The notes: generated from the sequence alone by a model not told the origin. A stretch of DNA of 64,000 nt from Zeaxanthinibacter sp. PT1 (GCF_028464225.1 NZ_JAQPCN010000002.1:62001-126000), one strand, 5' to 3'. Shown: positions 8,016-16,368, numbered from the stretch's first letter. Program-made: numbers and translations.

Positions 8016-9595
8016 TCACAGGACAGAATTTTATAGGTAAAACCCGGTCTGCACAAGGAAGTAGTCATTTTTCTACCTATAACCCGCTAAAAGATGAGCC
8101 CAACCAAGAGCAATATTTTGAAGCAACCGAAGAAGAGATTGATCAGGCCGTTACCCTTGCTACTTCGGCCTTTCCTGCATTCAGCGAATTAGCAGGAGCA
8201 GAGCGGGCTAAATTCTTAAGAGCTATTGCTGAAGAGATCAGTCGGCTTGGAGATCAGCTCATCCTTACTTACTGCAAGGAATCCGGTTTGCCGGAAGGCA
8301 GGGCGATAGGAGAGAGGGGCAGGACCCTGAACCAACTGCAGTCCTTTGCTCATTTTATCGAAAATGAAGATTGGAGACATCCCGTGATTGAAACTGCAGA
8401 TGCTGAACGGCAACCCCATCCGCGACCCGATCTCAGGAATGTACTATTTGCTATAGGGCCGGTTGCTGTGTTCGGAGCAGGTAATTTCCCTTTCGCTTTT
8501 TCAACGGCCGGTGGTGATACGGTGAGTGCACTGGCAGCCGGGTCCCCGGTGGTCTATAAATGTCATCCCATGCATGCCGGTACCAGTGAATTGGTCGCTT
8601 CGGCCATTATTAAGGCAGCGGAGAACACGGGAATGCCGGACGGAGTTTTTTCACATTTGCATAGCCAGGGAACTACGGTAGGACAACAGCTGTTAATTCA
8701 TCCGGGGATTAAAGCCGTAGGTTTTACTGGTAGTGTGGCGGGTGGAAGAGCATTGTACGACTTGGCAGGGCAGCGCGAAGAACCTATCCCGGTTTTCTCA
8801 GAAATGGGTAGCGTAAACCCGGTAGTACTATTACCGGGTGCACTCGAATCAAATGCCGACAGCTGGGCAGAGAAATTCGCTTCCTCGATTACATTAGGGG
8901 CCGGTCAATTTTGTACCAACCCGGGCTTACTCATTGGAATTACGGGTGAAGCCCTGGATCAATTTTCGAGTACGCTTAGTACTTCTCTCATAAAATCAGA
9001 ACAGGGGACTATGCTACATCCCGATATACACCAGAATTACTTAAGATGCGCATCGGCCCAGAAAAAACAACCTAATACCCACATAGTATCAGATCCCGGG
9101 GAGAGTGATAAAAATTACAAAGCTGCCCCGGTACTCTTAACGGTTTCAGGACACGATTTTATGCAGAATCCTGACTTACAACACGAGGTATTTGGACCCT
9201 TCAGCCTGCTAGTGTCATGTTCGGATTTACAGGAGATGTTCAATGTGGTAGATAGCCTTAAAGGACAACTAACGGGGACTGTTGTCGGGGAAATGGCAGA
9301 ATTGTCGCAGAACGGAAAACTTGTAAAGAAACTACAATCCAAAGTAGGAAGATTATTATTTAACGGTGTTCCTACCGGGGTAGAGGTTTCAGAAGCCATG
9401 CAGCATGGAGGTCCATATCCTTCAACCACGGACAGCCGGTTTACATCGGTAGGCATGCGAGCCATTTATCGATGGGTAAGACCGGTTTGTTTCCAGGATT
9501 GTCCCCAGTCGCTATTACCGGTAATATTAAAGGACACTAATCCACTTGGAATTAACAGGAAAGTAAACGGTAGGTATACCGATCACCCCCTATAA
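8012..9595 (+). CDS. 2,5-dioxovalerate (alpha-ketoglutarate semialdehyde) dehydrogenase
   Basis: Aldehyde dehydrogenase of 527 residues, the length typical of this NADP-preferring subgroup. It oxidises 2-oxoglutarate semialdehyde to 2-oxoglutarate, feeding the TCA cycle. Catalytic C301 lies in GAGQFCTNPG and the general base E264 in FSEMGSVNP; GFTGS (237-241) marks the cofactor site. The start ATG overlaps the stop of the upstream deaminase (ATGA), which implies translational coupling. Confidence 0.87.
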   Translation: MITGQNFIGKTRSAQGSSHFSTYNPLKDEPNQEQYFEATEEEIDQAVTLATSAFPAFSELAGAERAKFLRAIAEEISRLGDQLILTYCKESGLPEGRAIGERGRTLNQLQSFAHFIENEDWRHPVIETADAERQPHPRPDLRNVLFAIGPVAVFGAGNFPFAFSTAGGDTVSALAAGSPVVYKCHPMHAGTSELVASAIIKAAENTGMPDGVFSHLHSQGTTVGQQLLIHPGIKAVGFTGSVAGGRALYDLAGQREEPIPVFSEMGSVNPVVLLPGALESNADSWAEKFASSITLGAGQFCTNPGLLIGITGEALDQFSSTLSTSLIKSEQGTMLHPDIHQNYLRCASAQKKQPNTHIVSDPGESDKNYKAAPVLLTVSGHDFMQNPDLQHEVFGPFSLLVSCSDLQEMFNVVDSLKGQLTGTVVGEMAELSQNGKLVKKLQSKVGRLLFNGVPTGVEVSEAMQHGGPYPSTTDSRFTSVGMRAIYRWVRPVCFQDCPQSLLPVILKDTNPLGINRKVNGRYTDHPL

Positions 9596-9602
9596 TAGAC
9601 GT

Positions 9603-10610
9603 ATGGCAGTGCATGTTTTTGAATGTATTGATGGTCACACCTGTGGTAACCCCGTGCGGGTTATTGCCAAGGGAGCACCTTTACTGCTGGGAGCCAGTAT
9701 GGCAGAAAAGCGCTTGCATTTTCTCACCCATTATGATTGGATACGGAAGGGGCTTATGTTTGAGCCCAGGGGGCATGATATGATGAGCGGGAGTATGATC
9801 TATCCCCCCACGAACCCTGAAAACGATGCCGGGATATTATTTATAGAGACCAGTGGCTGCCTGCCTATGTGCGGCCATGGTACTATTGGCACCGTAACTA
9901 TTGCGATAGAGCATCAATTGATAATTCCGAAAAGTCCGGGTACTGTTCGCCTGGAAACTCCGGCCGGGCTCGTCACTGCGGCTTACGGTCTTAAAGGAAA
10001 TAAGGTAGACTGGGTAAAAATTACCAACATAGCCTCCTTTTTGATGGAGCAAGATTTAAAGGTCGATACCAGGCGACTGGGGCCTTTGATATTTGATGTC
10101 GCATATGGCGGGAATTTCTATGCGATCATTGATCCACAGAAGAATTACGGGGGTTTACAATATTTGTCGCCTTCAGAAATCGTCCATTTCAGTGGGGAGA
10201 TTCGTCAAAAGATTAACCAAACTTACCCAGACCGTTTTATACACCCCCTTGATAGCAGGATCAGGGATGTTACCCACCTAATGTGGACCGGGGACACGAT
10301 CAGCCCGGAAGCTACAGCACGGAATGCTGTTTTCTATGGTGAAAAGGCCATAGACCGTTCTCCTTGTGGTACCGGTACCAGTGCTCGTATGGCGCAATGG
10401 TTTGCCCAGGGAAAATTGCAGGCGGGTGAACCCTTTATCCATGAAAGTATTATAGGATCACGCTTTACGGGTCGCATTGAACAAATTACCAAAGTAGGGG
10501 AAAAGCCCGCGATCATACCTAGCATTGAAGGCTGGGCCAGGATCTACGGACAAAATACCATTACTATAGACGATAATGATCCATATGCATATGGCTTCCA
10601 GGTGCTTTAA
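9603..10610 (+). CDS. 4-hydroxyproline 2-epimerase (proline racemase family)
   Basis: Converts trans-4-hydroxy-L-proline to cis-4-hydroxy-D-proline by a two-base mechanism. Both active-site cysteines are present: C90 in MCGHGT and C255 in SPCGTGT. Having Cys at both positions fits an epimerase or racemase rather than the Thr-containing dehydratases of the same family. 335 residues. It follows the dehydrogenase by 7 bases and so belongs to the same operon. The next pathway enzyme, the D-hydroxyproline dehydrogenase, is not in this window. Confidence 0.88.
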   Translation: MAVHVFECIDGHTCGNPVRVIAKGAPLLLGASMAEKRLHFLTHYDWIRKGLMFEPRGHDMMSGSMIYPPTNPENDAGILFIETSGCLPMCGHGTIGTVTIAIEHQLIIPKSPGTVRLETPAGLVTAAYGLKGNKVDWVKITNIASFLMEQDLKVDTRRLGPLIFDVAYGGNFYAIIDPQKNYGGLQYLSPSEIVHFSGEIRQKINQTYPDRFIHPLDSRIRDVTHLMWTGDTISPEATARNAVFYGEKAIDRSPCGTGTSARMAQWFAQGKLQAGEPFIHESIIGSRFTGRIEQITKVGEKPAIIPSIEGWARIYGQNTITIDDNDPYAYGFQVL

Positions 10611-10651
10611 TTCCCAGAAGCCATTACATAAGTTTCCTTTAAAAAATTATA

Positions 10652-11980
10652 TTATTTGAATTCATTTACTGCCTCTCCAAGGTCATATACGTCCTGGTCC
10701 AACTCTTTAGCCAGGATACTACTACCCGCTGCACTTCGGTATCCTCCTGCACAATGCACGACTATGGGTTTATCCCGAGGGATCTCGTCTACAGTGTCCC
10801 TTAGGGTGTTGAGCGGGTAACTCAGCGCATTCTCAAAGAACTTTCCTTCCTCGACTTCACTGGCATTCCTGATATCGACAATGGTATATTGATCAGGATT
10901 TTTCTTAAAATCAGTCAAATCCAGACTATCTGTCGCTACCATGGATTTATAGGGTAAAGTCACTATAGAGCTCAATTGCTGTTCGTAGCCAATTTTACAT
11001 ACCCGTTCCAGCACGGGCACCATATCTGTAGGTGATTCTACGACAATGTGAAATTCCTCTTTTGGCTTAACGATTGCTCCCAGCCAGGTCTCGAACTTAG
11101 AATTTTCAGAAACAGCCTGTATATTAATACTGCCCGGCAGGTGGTGAGCTTTGAATTTACTTTCATCCCGTACGTCAATTATTATTCCCTTACTTACGGA
11201 CTCATTTATTTTGAATGGAACAGCAGCCATGGCATCTCTTAATGAAGGAGCACCGGCTTTATTCAGGTCCACATCATACCCAAAATAAGAGGGGATAAAG
11301 GGTTGACTGTCTAAAAGGGTATTGATAAAATCTTCTTTGGACTGGTCCTGGAAGGCCCAGTTCCCCATTCTCTCGTTACCCAGGGTACTGCTGCTATCAT
11401 CGCTCATATTCTTTCCGCAAAGCGATCCTGCTCCATGTGCCGGGTAAACTATAGCATCGTCCGGAAGGTCCTTAAATTTTTCCTGTATCGTGTGGTACAT
11501 GGCCTCGGCCAATTCTCGCCGTTTAGCTTTCATATTCCCGGCTTTTTCCCTCAGATCAGGGCGTCCGACATCACCTATAAAGAGTGTATCCCCGGTAAAT
11601 AACACGGTTTTATCTCTTTCTTCTGCTACAATTGTGATACTGTCCGGAGAGTGACCTGGGGTGTTAATCGCACGCAGCCTGGCATTGCCTATATTAAGCT
11701 CGTCTCCTTCATCAAAAGTTTGATGGGTGTATTCTGCCCCTAACTTTTCACTGTTGTAGATGGTGGCCCCTGTTTCTTTATGAATCTGCAGGTGAGAACT
11801 GATAAAGTCGGCATGAGGATGGGTCTCAATTACAGCAGTAATCACGGCCTCCTGTTCTTTAGCAAAATTGTAATACTGTATGGGGTCCCTTTCGGGATCT
11901 ATGATTGCCATTTCTCCGTTGCTTACAATGGCATACGAATAATGGGCTAACGGATTATATTCAAATTGTTTAATAATCAT
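10652..11980 (-). CDS. CstB-like persulfide dioxygenase-rhodanese fusion
   Basis: A 442-residue protein with three parts, matching the layout of CstB: a metallo-beta-lactamase-fold persulfide dioxygenase (about 1-250), a middle rhodanese-like domain (about 255-340) and a C-terminal rhodanese (about 355-442). Ligands of the mononuclear iron site are visible: H54 and H56 in THPHADF, H110, D131 (TGDTLF) and H182. The last His of the classic HxHxDH motif is Phe59, as expected for a one-metal site. The C-terminal rhodanese has its Cys (C410, VHCAGGYRSA); the middle one has no cysteine at the loop and is probably structural. It would oxidise glutathione- or bacillithiol-type persulfide made by the neighbouring SQR. 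A GTAAC-N4-GTTAC palindrome lies about 60 bases upstream. Confidence 0.88.
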   Translation of the reverse strand: MIIKQFEYNPLAHYSYAIVSNGEMAIIDPERDPIQYYNFAKEQEAVITAVIETHPHADFISSHLQIHKETGATIYNSEKLGAEYTHQTFDEGDELNIGNARLRAINTPGHSPDSITIVAEERDKTVLFTGDTLFIGDVGRPDLREKAGNMKAKRRELAEAMYHTIQEKFKDLPDDAIVYPAHGAGSLCGKNMSDDSSSTLGNERMGNWAFQDQSKEDFINTLLDSQPFIPSYFGYDVDLNKAGAPSLRDAMAAVPFKINESVSKGIIIDVRDESKFKAHHLPGSINIQAVSENSKFETWLGAIVKPKEEFHIVVESPTDMVPVLERVCKIGYEQQLSSIVTLPYKSMVATDSLDLTDFKKNPDQYTIVDIRNASEVEEGKFFENALSYPLNTLRDTVDEIPRDKPIVVHCAGGYRSAAGSSILAKELDQDVYDLGEAVNEFK

Positions 11981-12002
11981 TTTTCTACTGTTTTTTCAAT
12001 AG

Positions 12003-12047
12003 TAAAATTAGTGTACTGTAATGTTTATGGCAGTAACATAAGTTACT
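12003..12047 (-). promoter_or_regulatory. Palindromic operator and -7 element of the CstB-like gene
   Basis: AGTAAC (12032-12037), 4 bases, GTTACT (12042-12047): a perfect palindrome. On the minus strand a TAATTTTA element (12010-12003) lies downstream, 29.5 bases from the palindrome centre to its first base. This places the palindrome near -41, where a Crp/Fnr-type activator would contact RNA polymerase. The same arrangement occurs before SQR and TauE. Confidence 0.7.
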
Positions 12048-12129
12048 TAGACTGAAAGGACAGAAAGGAAAGCAAGAAAAAATGAACCAAAAGCCTTTTT
12101 GATTAATTTTTCTTACAGGGCTATAACCA

Positions 12130-13443
12130 TCAGACCATTTTGCCTTTCAGCATTTTATTCCAATAGAGGTAGGGGAGACCGTATTTTTTTAACAGCCAGA
12201 GGCGCCAGTGTTCTTTGGCACTGTCAAATACGAGCATCTGCTTTAATTTTGGATCCGGTGTAAAGTTATTCTGATAGTCAAATTCGGCCAGCACCATCTT
12301 TCCGTAATCTGTTACTAGTGGACATGAGGAATACCCGTTATAACTCAATTGCCCCATTTTATGGTGCCTGATAAGCAGGTCCAGGTTATCAACCACTACG
12401 GGAACCTGTTTCCTTATCGCTGCCCCGGTTTTGGCGGTCGGTAAACCGGCCACATCTCCCAGGCTGAAAATATTAGGGTAGCTATTGTGTTGCAGGGTAT
12501 CAGGATTAACATCCACCCAGCCAGATTTGTTCGCCAATGGAGAGTTCCTTACAAACTCGGGCGCTACCGAAGGTGGTGCTGTATGTAACATATCATAATG
12601 TATACCGTACAGGTCTCCATTAACAGAGACTTTTACGTCTTTGTAATTATATTGCAGGGATTCGTCAAGGCTTTTAGTATCACCATCGCGGTCTGCGATC
12701 ACTTGCTTCCCGTCTTCTATCTCTTTACTAATCTCATACCAGGCAATTTGACGTTCGCCATCAACCTTAACCAAATTATGATAGAATCTCAGGTTGATAT
12801 CTTTCCTATTTACGACATCCATTAATGTATTGGCAATTTCCGGTATACCAAAGATGATGGTTCCGGGTGTTGCGAATATTACTTCGGATTTATTGCGCAC
12901 ACCGCTCTTCCTGAAATAACTCTCGGCGAGATACATAATTTTTTGGGGGGCACCCCCGCATTTTATAGGGGTGGCCGGCTGTGTGAACAAGGCCGTTCCG
13001 CCTTTGAAATTTTTTATGACTTCCCAGGTATGTTCAGGATCGGTATAATTACTACATACAACACCACGGTCTATGGCTTCCCCCAGTCCGGGTACCTGTG
13101 AGTAATCATAGGTAAGTCCCGGTGCTACGACCAGGTAATTATAGCTGATTGATCCTGATTCTGAAGTAAATATTCTGTTGTGATTCGGATCCAGCATCGT
13201 TGCTTTTTCCTTGATCCAAGTAACCCCTTCAGGTATTACTGAAGCCATGGGTTTAGCTGTTTTGCTAAAATTGTAGGCCCCTGCGCCAACCAAGGTCCAT
13301 GCCGCCTGGTAGTAATGAGTGTCCGCGGGTTCTATGATGGCGACATCATTTATTTTCTTTTGCCTGAGTAGCTGGGAAGCCACCATAATTCCGGCAGTTC
13401 CACCGCCGATAATTAGTACTTGGTAACGTGGGTCCATTTTCAT
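12130..13443 (-). CDS. sqr: Sulfide:quinone oxidoreductase, type II (human SQOR-like)
   Basis: FAD enzyme of 437 residues that oxidises sulfide, passing electrons to quinone and sulfur to a thiol acceptor as persulfide. The FAD motif GGGTAG is at 13-18. Two redox cysteines fit the SQOR type: C162 in PIKCGGAPQK and C374 in SSCPLVTDYG. FSLGDVAGLPTAKTG (326-340) is the second FAD-binding segment. It has no transmembrane helix; a C-terminal amphipathic part, WLLKKYGLPYLYW, suits membrane-surface contact. Start may be M1 or M3. It is transcribed from its own operator-bearing promoter, in line with the rhodanese and TauE genes upstream and the CstB-like gene downstream. Confidence 0.9.
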   Translation of the reverse strand: MKMDPRYQVLIIGGGTAGIMVASQLLRQKKINDVAIIEPADTHYYQAAWTLVGAGAYNFSKTAKPMASVIPEGVTWIKEKATMLDPNHNRIFTSESGSISYNYLVVAPGLTYDYSQVPGLGEAIDRGVVCSNYTDPEHTWEVIKNFKGGTALFTQPATPIKCGGAPQKIMYLAESYFRKSGVRNKSEVIFATPGTIIFGIPEIANTLMDVVNRKDINLRFYHNLVKVDGERQIAWYEISKEIEDGKQVIADRDGDTKSLDESLQYNYKDVKVSVNGDLYGIHYDMLHTAPPSVAPEFVRNSPLANKSGWVDVNPDTLQHNSYPNIFSLGDVAGLPTAKTGAAIRKQVPVVVDNLDLLIRHHKMGQLSYNGYSSCPLVTDYGKMVLAEFDYQNNFTPDPKLKQMLVFDSAKEHWRLWLLKKYGLPYLYWNKMLKGKMV

Positions 13444-13461
13444 GAGAATTAGTTGTTTCTC

Positions 13462-13506
13462 TAAAAATACACCTTAGTGTGTTGCCTTTCAGTAACTTGA
13501 GTTACA
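13462..13506 (-). promoter_or_regulatory. Palindromic operator and -7 element of sqr
   Basis: GTAAC (13492-13496), TTGA, GTTAC (13501-13505). A TATTTTTA element on the minus strand (13469-13462) starts 29.5 bases from the palindrome centre, exactly the spacing found before the CstB-like gene. Confidence 0.7.
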
Positions 13507-13542
13507 TTGAGGTCCCGCTGCTGTAGTGCCTGAACTACGATC

Positions 13543-13890
13543 TTATCGTTTCCAGGCATTGAAACCGCCCTTAAGATCATAGACTTTTGTAAACCCCATA
13601 TCTAAAAGCTTTCTGCCAGCCTTTAAACTTCGAGCTCCTGACCGGCAATAGAGATATACTTCCTGGTCCTTGTCCAGTTTCTTTACAGATTCTGTAAAGT
13701 TCTTTTGCTTGAACCAGTCGATATTTTTGGCGTTCTTAATATGGCCGCTTCGATATTCACTTGCTGTTCTTACATCGACCAATTGTACCTGGCCCATATC
13801 TATTGCTTCGGCATATGCTTCCGGATCAAGGATGGTGATCTTCTCTGAGCTATTGGACTTCTGACCGAATAGATTGCTTAAAAAGGACAT
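13543..13890 (-). CDS. Single-domain rhodanese sulfurtransferase
   Basis: 115 residues, one rhodanese domain with active Cys C82 in the loop CRSGARS. The VDVRTASEYRSGHI segment (38-51) is the usual start of the fold. It probably moves sulfane sulfur between SQR product, thiols and the CstB-like enzyme in the cytoplasm. No palindrome lies in the 75 bases in front of it, so it is likely read from the TauE promoter. There is no signal peptide. Confidence 0.87.
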   Translation of the reverse strand: MSFLSNLFGQKSNSSEKITILDPEAYAEAIDMGQVQLVDVRTASEYRSGHIKNAKNIDWFKQKNFTESVKKLDKDQEVYLYCRSGARSLKAGRKLLDMGFTKVYDLKGGFNAWKR

Positions 13891-13965
13891 ATCTTAATTC
13901 TTTAATGATTTATTTTAAAATTATGATGTTTACTACGCTATTTTATGGGTGTATTATTGGTAGTT

Positions 13966-14778
13966 TCAGGGTAGGAAGACGAATTCCATATAAAAAATAA
14001 AGCCAGCCATAAGTAGTATAAAATAACCAAACCCTTTTTTTAGTTTCCTGCTGTCAATAAAATTTCCAAGGTAGCTTCCAATGATAATGCCTATAAGGGA
14101 TGCTGCTGTGAATATACTTAAGAATATCCAGTCAATTTCCATGGTCATGGCATCGCCGAGGAAAAACCCCGATAGAGATTTTACTGCTATAATGATAAGA
14201 GAGGTACCTATCGCTTTTTTCATTTCTACATTAGCCAGTACCACCAAGGCCGGGATGATAAGAAATCCGCCACCTGCCCCGATAATCCCGGTAATTCCTC
14301 CCACCACAATCCCTTCAAGCAGTATCAATGGATAATTATAGGAAATATCACCGCTAGGTTTCTTAATACCAATCTTATCTTTCTTAAGCATGGAATAGGC
14401 AGCTGGGATCATCAGGATCGCAAACAGGCCGAACATTCCCATCCTGCGTGTAAAATCAAAACCACCTACAGAAAAGAGCAGTTCAGGGAGCGCAGGGATA
14501 AAAAAATACCGGACCAAAGTAACACCTGTGATCGCTGGTATGCCAAATACCACGGCTGTACGCCAATCTACATAGCCCTTTATATGCTGTTGATAACTAC
14601 CAACCAAAGCGCTGGTCCCTACGATGAAAAGAGAATAAGCGGTAGCGAGTTTTTCATTGATAGAAAAGAGGTAGGCCAGTACAGGTACAGCCAAAATGGA
14701 ACCTCCACCCCCAATAAGTCCTAATGATATTCCAATGATCAAAGCCCCGGCATAGCCTATAATTTGCAGTATTTCCAT
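13966..14778 (-). CDS. Sulfite exporter TauE/SafE family permease
   Basis: Integral membrane protein of 270 residues with about eight hydrophobic segments. It has the paired glycine-rich family motifs, GISLGLIGGGGSILAVPVL near the N-terminus and GGITGIIGAGGGFLIIPAL in the middle. Members export sulfite, sulfoacetate or related anions. With SQR and CstB next to it, removal of sulfite or thiosulfate made from sulfide is the most likely role. It is the first gene of the cluster and carries the palindromic operator at 14829-14842. Confidence 0.87.
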   Translation of the reverse strand: MEILQIIGYAGALIIGISLGLIGGGGSILAVPVLAYLFSINEKLATAYSLFIVGTSALVGSYQQHIKGYVDWRTAVVFGIPAITGVTLVRYFFIPALPELLFSVGGFDFTRRMGMFGLFAILMIPAAYSMLKKDKIGIKKPSGDISYNYPLILLEGIVVGGITGIIGAGGGFLIIPALVVLANVEMKKAIGTSLIIIAVKSLSGFFLGDAMTMEIDWIFLSIFTAASLIGIIIGSYLGNFIDSRKLKKGFGYFILLMAGFIFYMEFVFLP

Positions 14779-14798
14779 TCAGTACCAATTTATTTGTA

Positions 14799-14842
14799 CG
14801 AAGGTAAGAGCACTATTAATGATCAGGAGTAACAAAGGTTAC
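14799..14842 (-). promoter_or_regulatory. Palindromic operator and -7 element of the TauE gene
   Basis: GTAAC (14829-14833), AAAG, GTTAC (14838-14842). On the minus strand TACCTTCG (14806-14799), one base off TAnnTTTG, starts 29.5 bases from the palindrome centre. This is the third identical layout in the cluster. Confidence 0.7.
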
Positions 14843-14989
14843 AGAGCTGTTATCCCCGTCCGATGAATTAACCAGGTCTATTTTAAATGATTTTCTAGAG
14901 TGTGGGGAAAGGCATACCAGTGTGGTTCATTATGGGATTATAAATCAGATTAATAGGTTGTTTTTGATTAATAATTTAACGAAAGACTA

Positions 14990-15018
14990 TTGATAATAGA
15001 AAATCCTTTTTATATTTG
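14990..15018 (+). promoter_or_regulatory. Promoter of tRNA-Ser
   Basis: TTG (14990-14992), 18 bases, TATATTTG (15011-15018). Transcription would start about 5 bases before the tRNA at 15029. Confidence 0.75.
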
Positions 15019-15028
15019 CAGCCGCTAA

Positions 15029-15113
15029 GGAGGAATGGCAGAGTGGTCGAATGCGGCAGTCTTGAAAACTGTTGAGGGTCACACCTCCGGGGGTTCGAAT
15101 CCCTCTTCCTCCG
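15029..15113 (+). tRNA. tRNA-Ser (TGA)
   Basis: Acceptor GGAGGAA/TTCCTCC, anticodon arm GCAGT-CTTGAAA-ACTGT (anticodon TGA), long variable arm GAGG/CCTC as in class II tRNAs, and T arm with TTCGAAT loop. Discriminator G; CCA not encoded. Confidence 0.95.
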
Positions 15114-15116
15114 CAT

Positions 15117-15149
15117 AAAAACCCTAGGTGAAAGCCCAGGGTTTTTTTT
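15117..15149 (+). terminator. Terminator after tRNA-Ser
   Basis: AAAACCCT (15118-15125) pairs with AGGGTTTT (15138-15145), followed by a run of eight T. Confidence 0.85.
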
Positions 15150-15161
15150 ATTCCCCAAAGC

Positions 15162-15840
15162 GTAGGGAGCTTGCTCCCTTAAGCGTAGGGGAATAAAAAA
15201 AAGCCATCGATGCGCCAGCATCGGGTTTTTAATGCAGGTCCCCCACCCGGGATCACGAGCTAGCCTGCCGTAAGGCAGGCAGAGCGAGTAATCCGGATGG
15301 TTCGAAGTTTGAAGTTTGAAGTTCGAATTGGGATGTTCTTTCCAAAGCGTAGGGGAATAAAAAAAAGCCATCGATGCGCCAGCATCGGGTTTTTAATGCA
15401 GGTCCCCCACCCGGGATCACGAGCTAGCCTGCCGTAAGGCGGGCAGAGCGAGTAATCCGGATGGTTCGAAGTTTGAAGTTTGAAGTTTGAAGTTCGAATT
15501 GGGATGTTCTTTCCAAAGCGTAGGGGAATAAAAAAAAGCCATCGATGCGCCAGCATCGGGTTTTCACCATGCAGGTCCCCCACCCGGGATCACGAGCTAG
15601 CCTGCCGTAAGGCGGGCAGAGCGAGTAATCCGGATGGTTCGAAGTTTGAAGTTTGAAGTTCGAATTGGGATGTTCTTTCCAAAGCGTAGGGGAATAAAAA
15701 AAAGCCATCGATGCGCCAGCATCGGGTTTTTAATGCAGGTCCCCCCTTGGGATCACGAGCTTGCCTGCCGTCAGGCGGGCGGAGCGAGTAATCCGGATGG
15801 TTCGAAGTTTGAAGTTTGAGGTTCGATGTTTGAGCATGCC
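15162..15840. repeat. Tandem array of about 165-base noncoding units
   Basis: Four head-to-tail units begin at 15181, 15345, 15516 and 15682 (periods 164, 171 and 166), after a short partial copy at 15162. Unit 2 is longer by exactly one 7-base step (one extra GAAGTTT); unit 3 by 2 bases. Each unit holds a GCGTAGGGGAAT box, an A tract, a CGATGC/GCATCG hairpin, a second GCCTGCC/GGCAGGC hairpin (with G-U changes in later units) and a heptamer tract of GAAGTTT. The last unit decays at its 3' end. Open frames on the minus strand here (SNFKLQT repeats) are products of the heptamer and not genes. Confidence 0.9.
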
Positions 15841-15933
15841 TGCCGCCAATTGTTGCAGGCAAAAGTGAGCAGACTAATTAACGCAAAGAGTCGAGTTATC
15901 CTTTCATCACCCTGGCCAATTATCACTTCATTC

Positions 15934-15995
15934 ACTGCAAGTTTTCTGCATTGAAGAACATTAATTTGTACGCGGGGCGGGGTTAAGAACCCCGG
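15934..15995 (+). repeat. Interspersed repeat family, copy A
   Basis: A CTGCA-x-GTTTTCTGCATTGA box, about 25 variable bases, then GGGGCGGGGTTAAGAACCCCG, itself able to fold (GGGGTT/AACCCC). Related copies are at 16222 (same strand) and at 45006 and 45471 (opposite strand). Confidence 0.8.
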
Positions 15996-16014
15996 GTTGG
16001 TTCGAAGTTCGAGG

Positions 16015-16130
16015 GCGCCAGCATCGGGTTTTCATGGAGGAACCCCCACCCGGGATCAGGAGCTAGCCCGGCGGTAGGTGGGCGCAGCGAGTAACTCTGG
16101 TGGTTCGAGGTTTGGAGTTTGAAGTTCGAG
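16015..16130. repeat. Diverged single copy of the tandem unit
   Basis: Contains GCGCCAGCATCGGGTTTTCATG, the CCCCCACCCGGGATCA box, GAGCTAGCC, a GCAGCGAGTAA box and a short heptamer tract, in the same order as the 15.2-15.8 kb units but with many changes. Confidence 0.8.
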
Positions 16131-16221
16131 GGATAATATTCCACCGGGAATTTACAACCATCGTGACGCAGCATAAATAACTGGCTGTGGCGGAAGTTGT
16201 TTTTGTCCCTTTTTCAATTAC

Positions 16222-16285
16222 CCTGCATGTTTCCTGCATTGGACTTAGTTAACTTAGAATCGGGGCGGGGTTAAGAACCCCGGGG
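16222..16285 (+). repeat. Interspersed repeat family, copy B
   Basis: CTGCATGTTTCCTGCATTGG followed after about 20 bases by GGGGCGGGGTTAAGAACCCCG; same layout as copy A. Confidence 0.8.
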
Positions 16286-16368
16286 GGTGGTTCGAGGTTT
16301 GAGCTTTGAGCATGCCTTATAATAATTCAGTCTCTTTTGTCCCTCTGTACCTATGTCCCTTTGTAACT

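Noticed and set aside
15162-15840. Regular repeats considered as a CRISPR array
   Set aside because: Units are about 165 bases and repeat over their whole length with no unique spacers, and no cas genes are present.
14976-16174. Several minus-strand open frames rich in SNFKLQT repeats
   Set aside because: They run through the tandem and diverged repeat units, overlap tRNA-Ser, and their repeats come from the 7-base GAAGTTT tract. Length differences between units shift the frame, so they are not coding.
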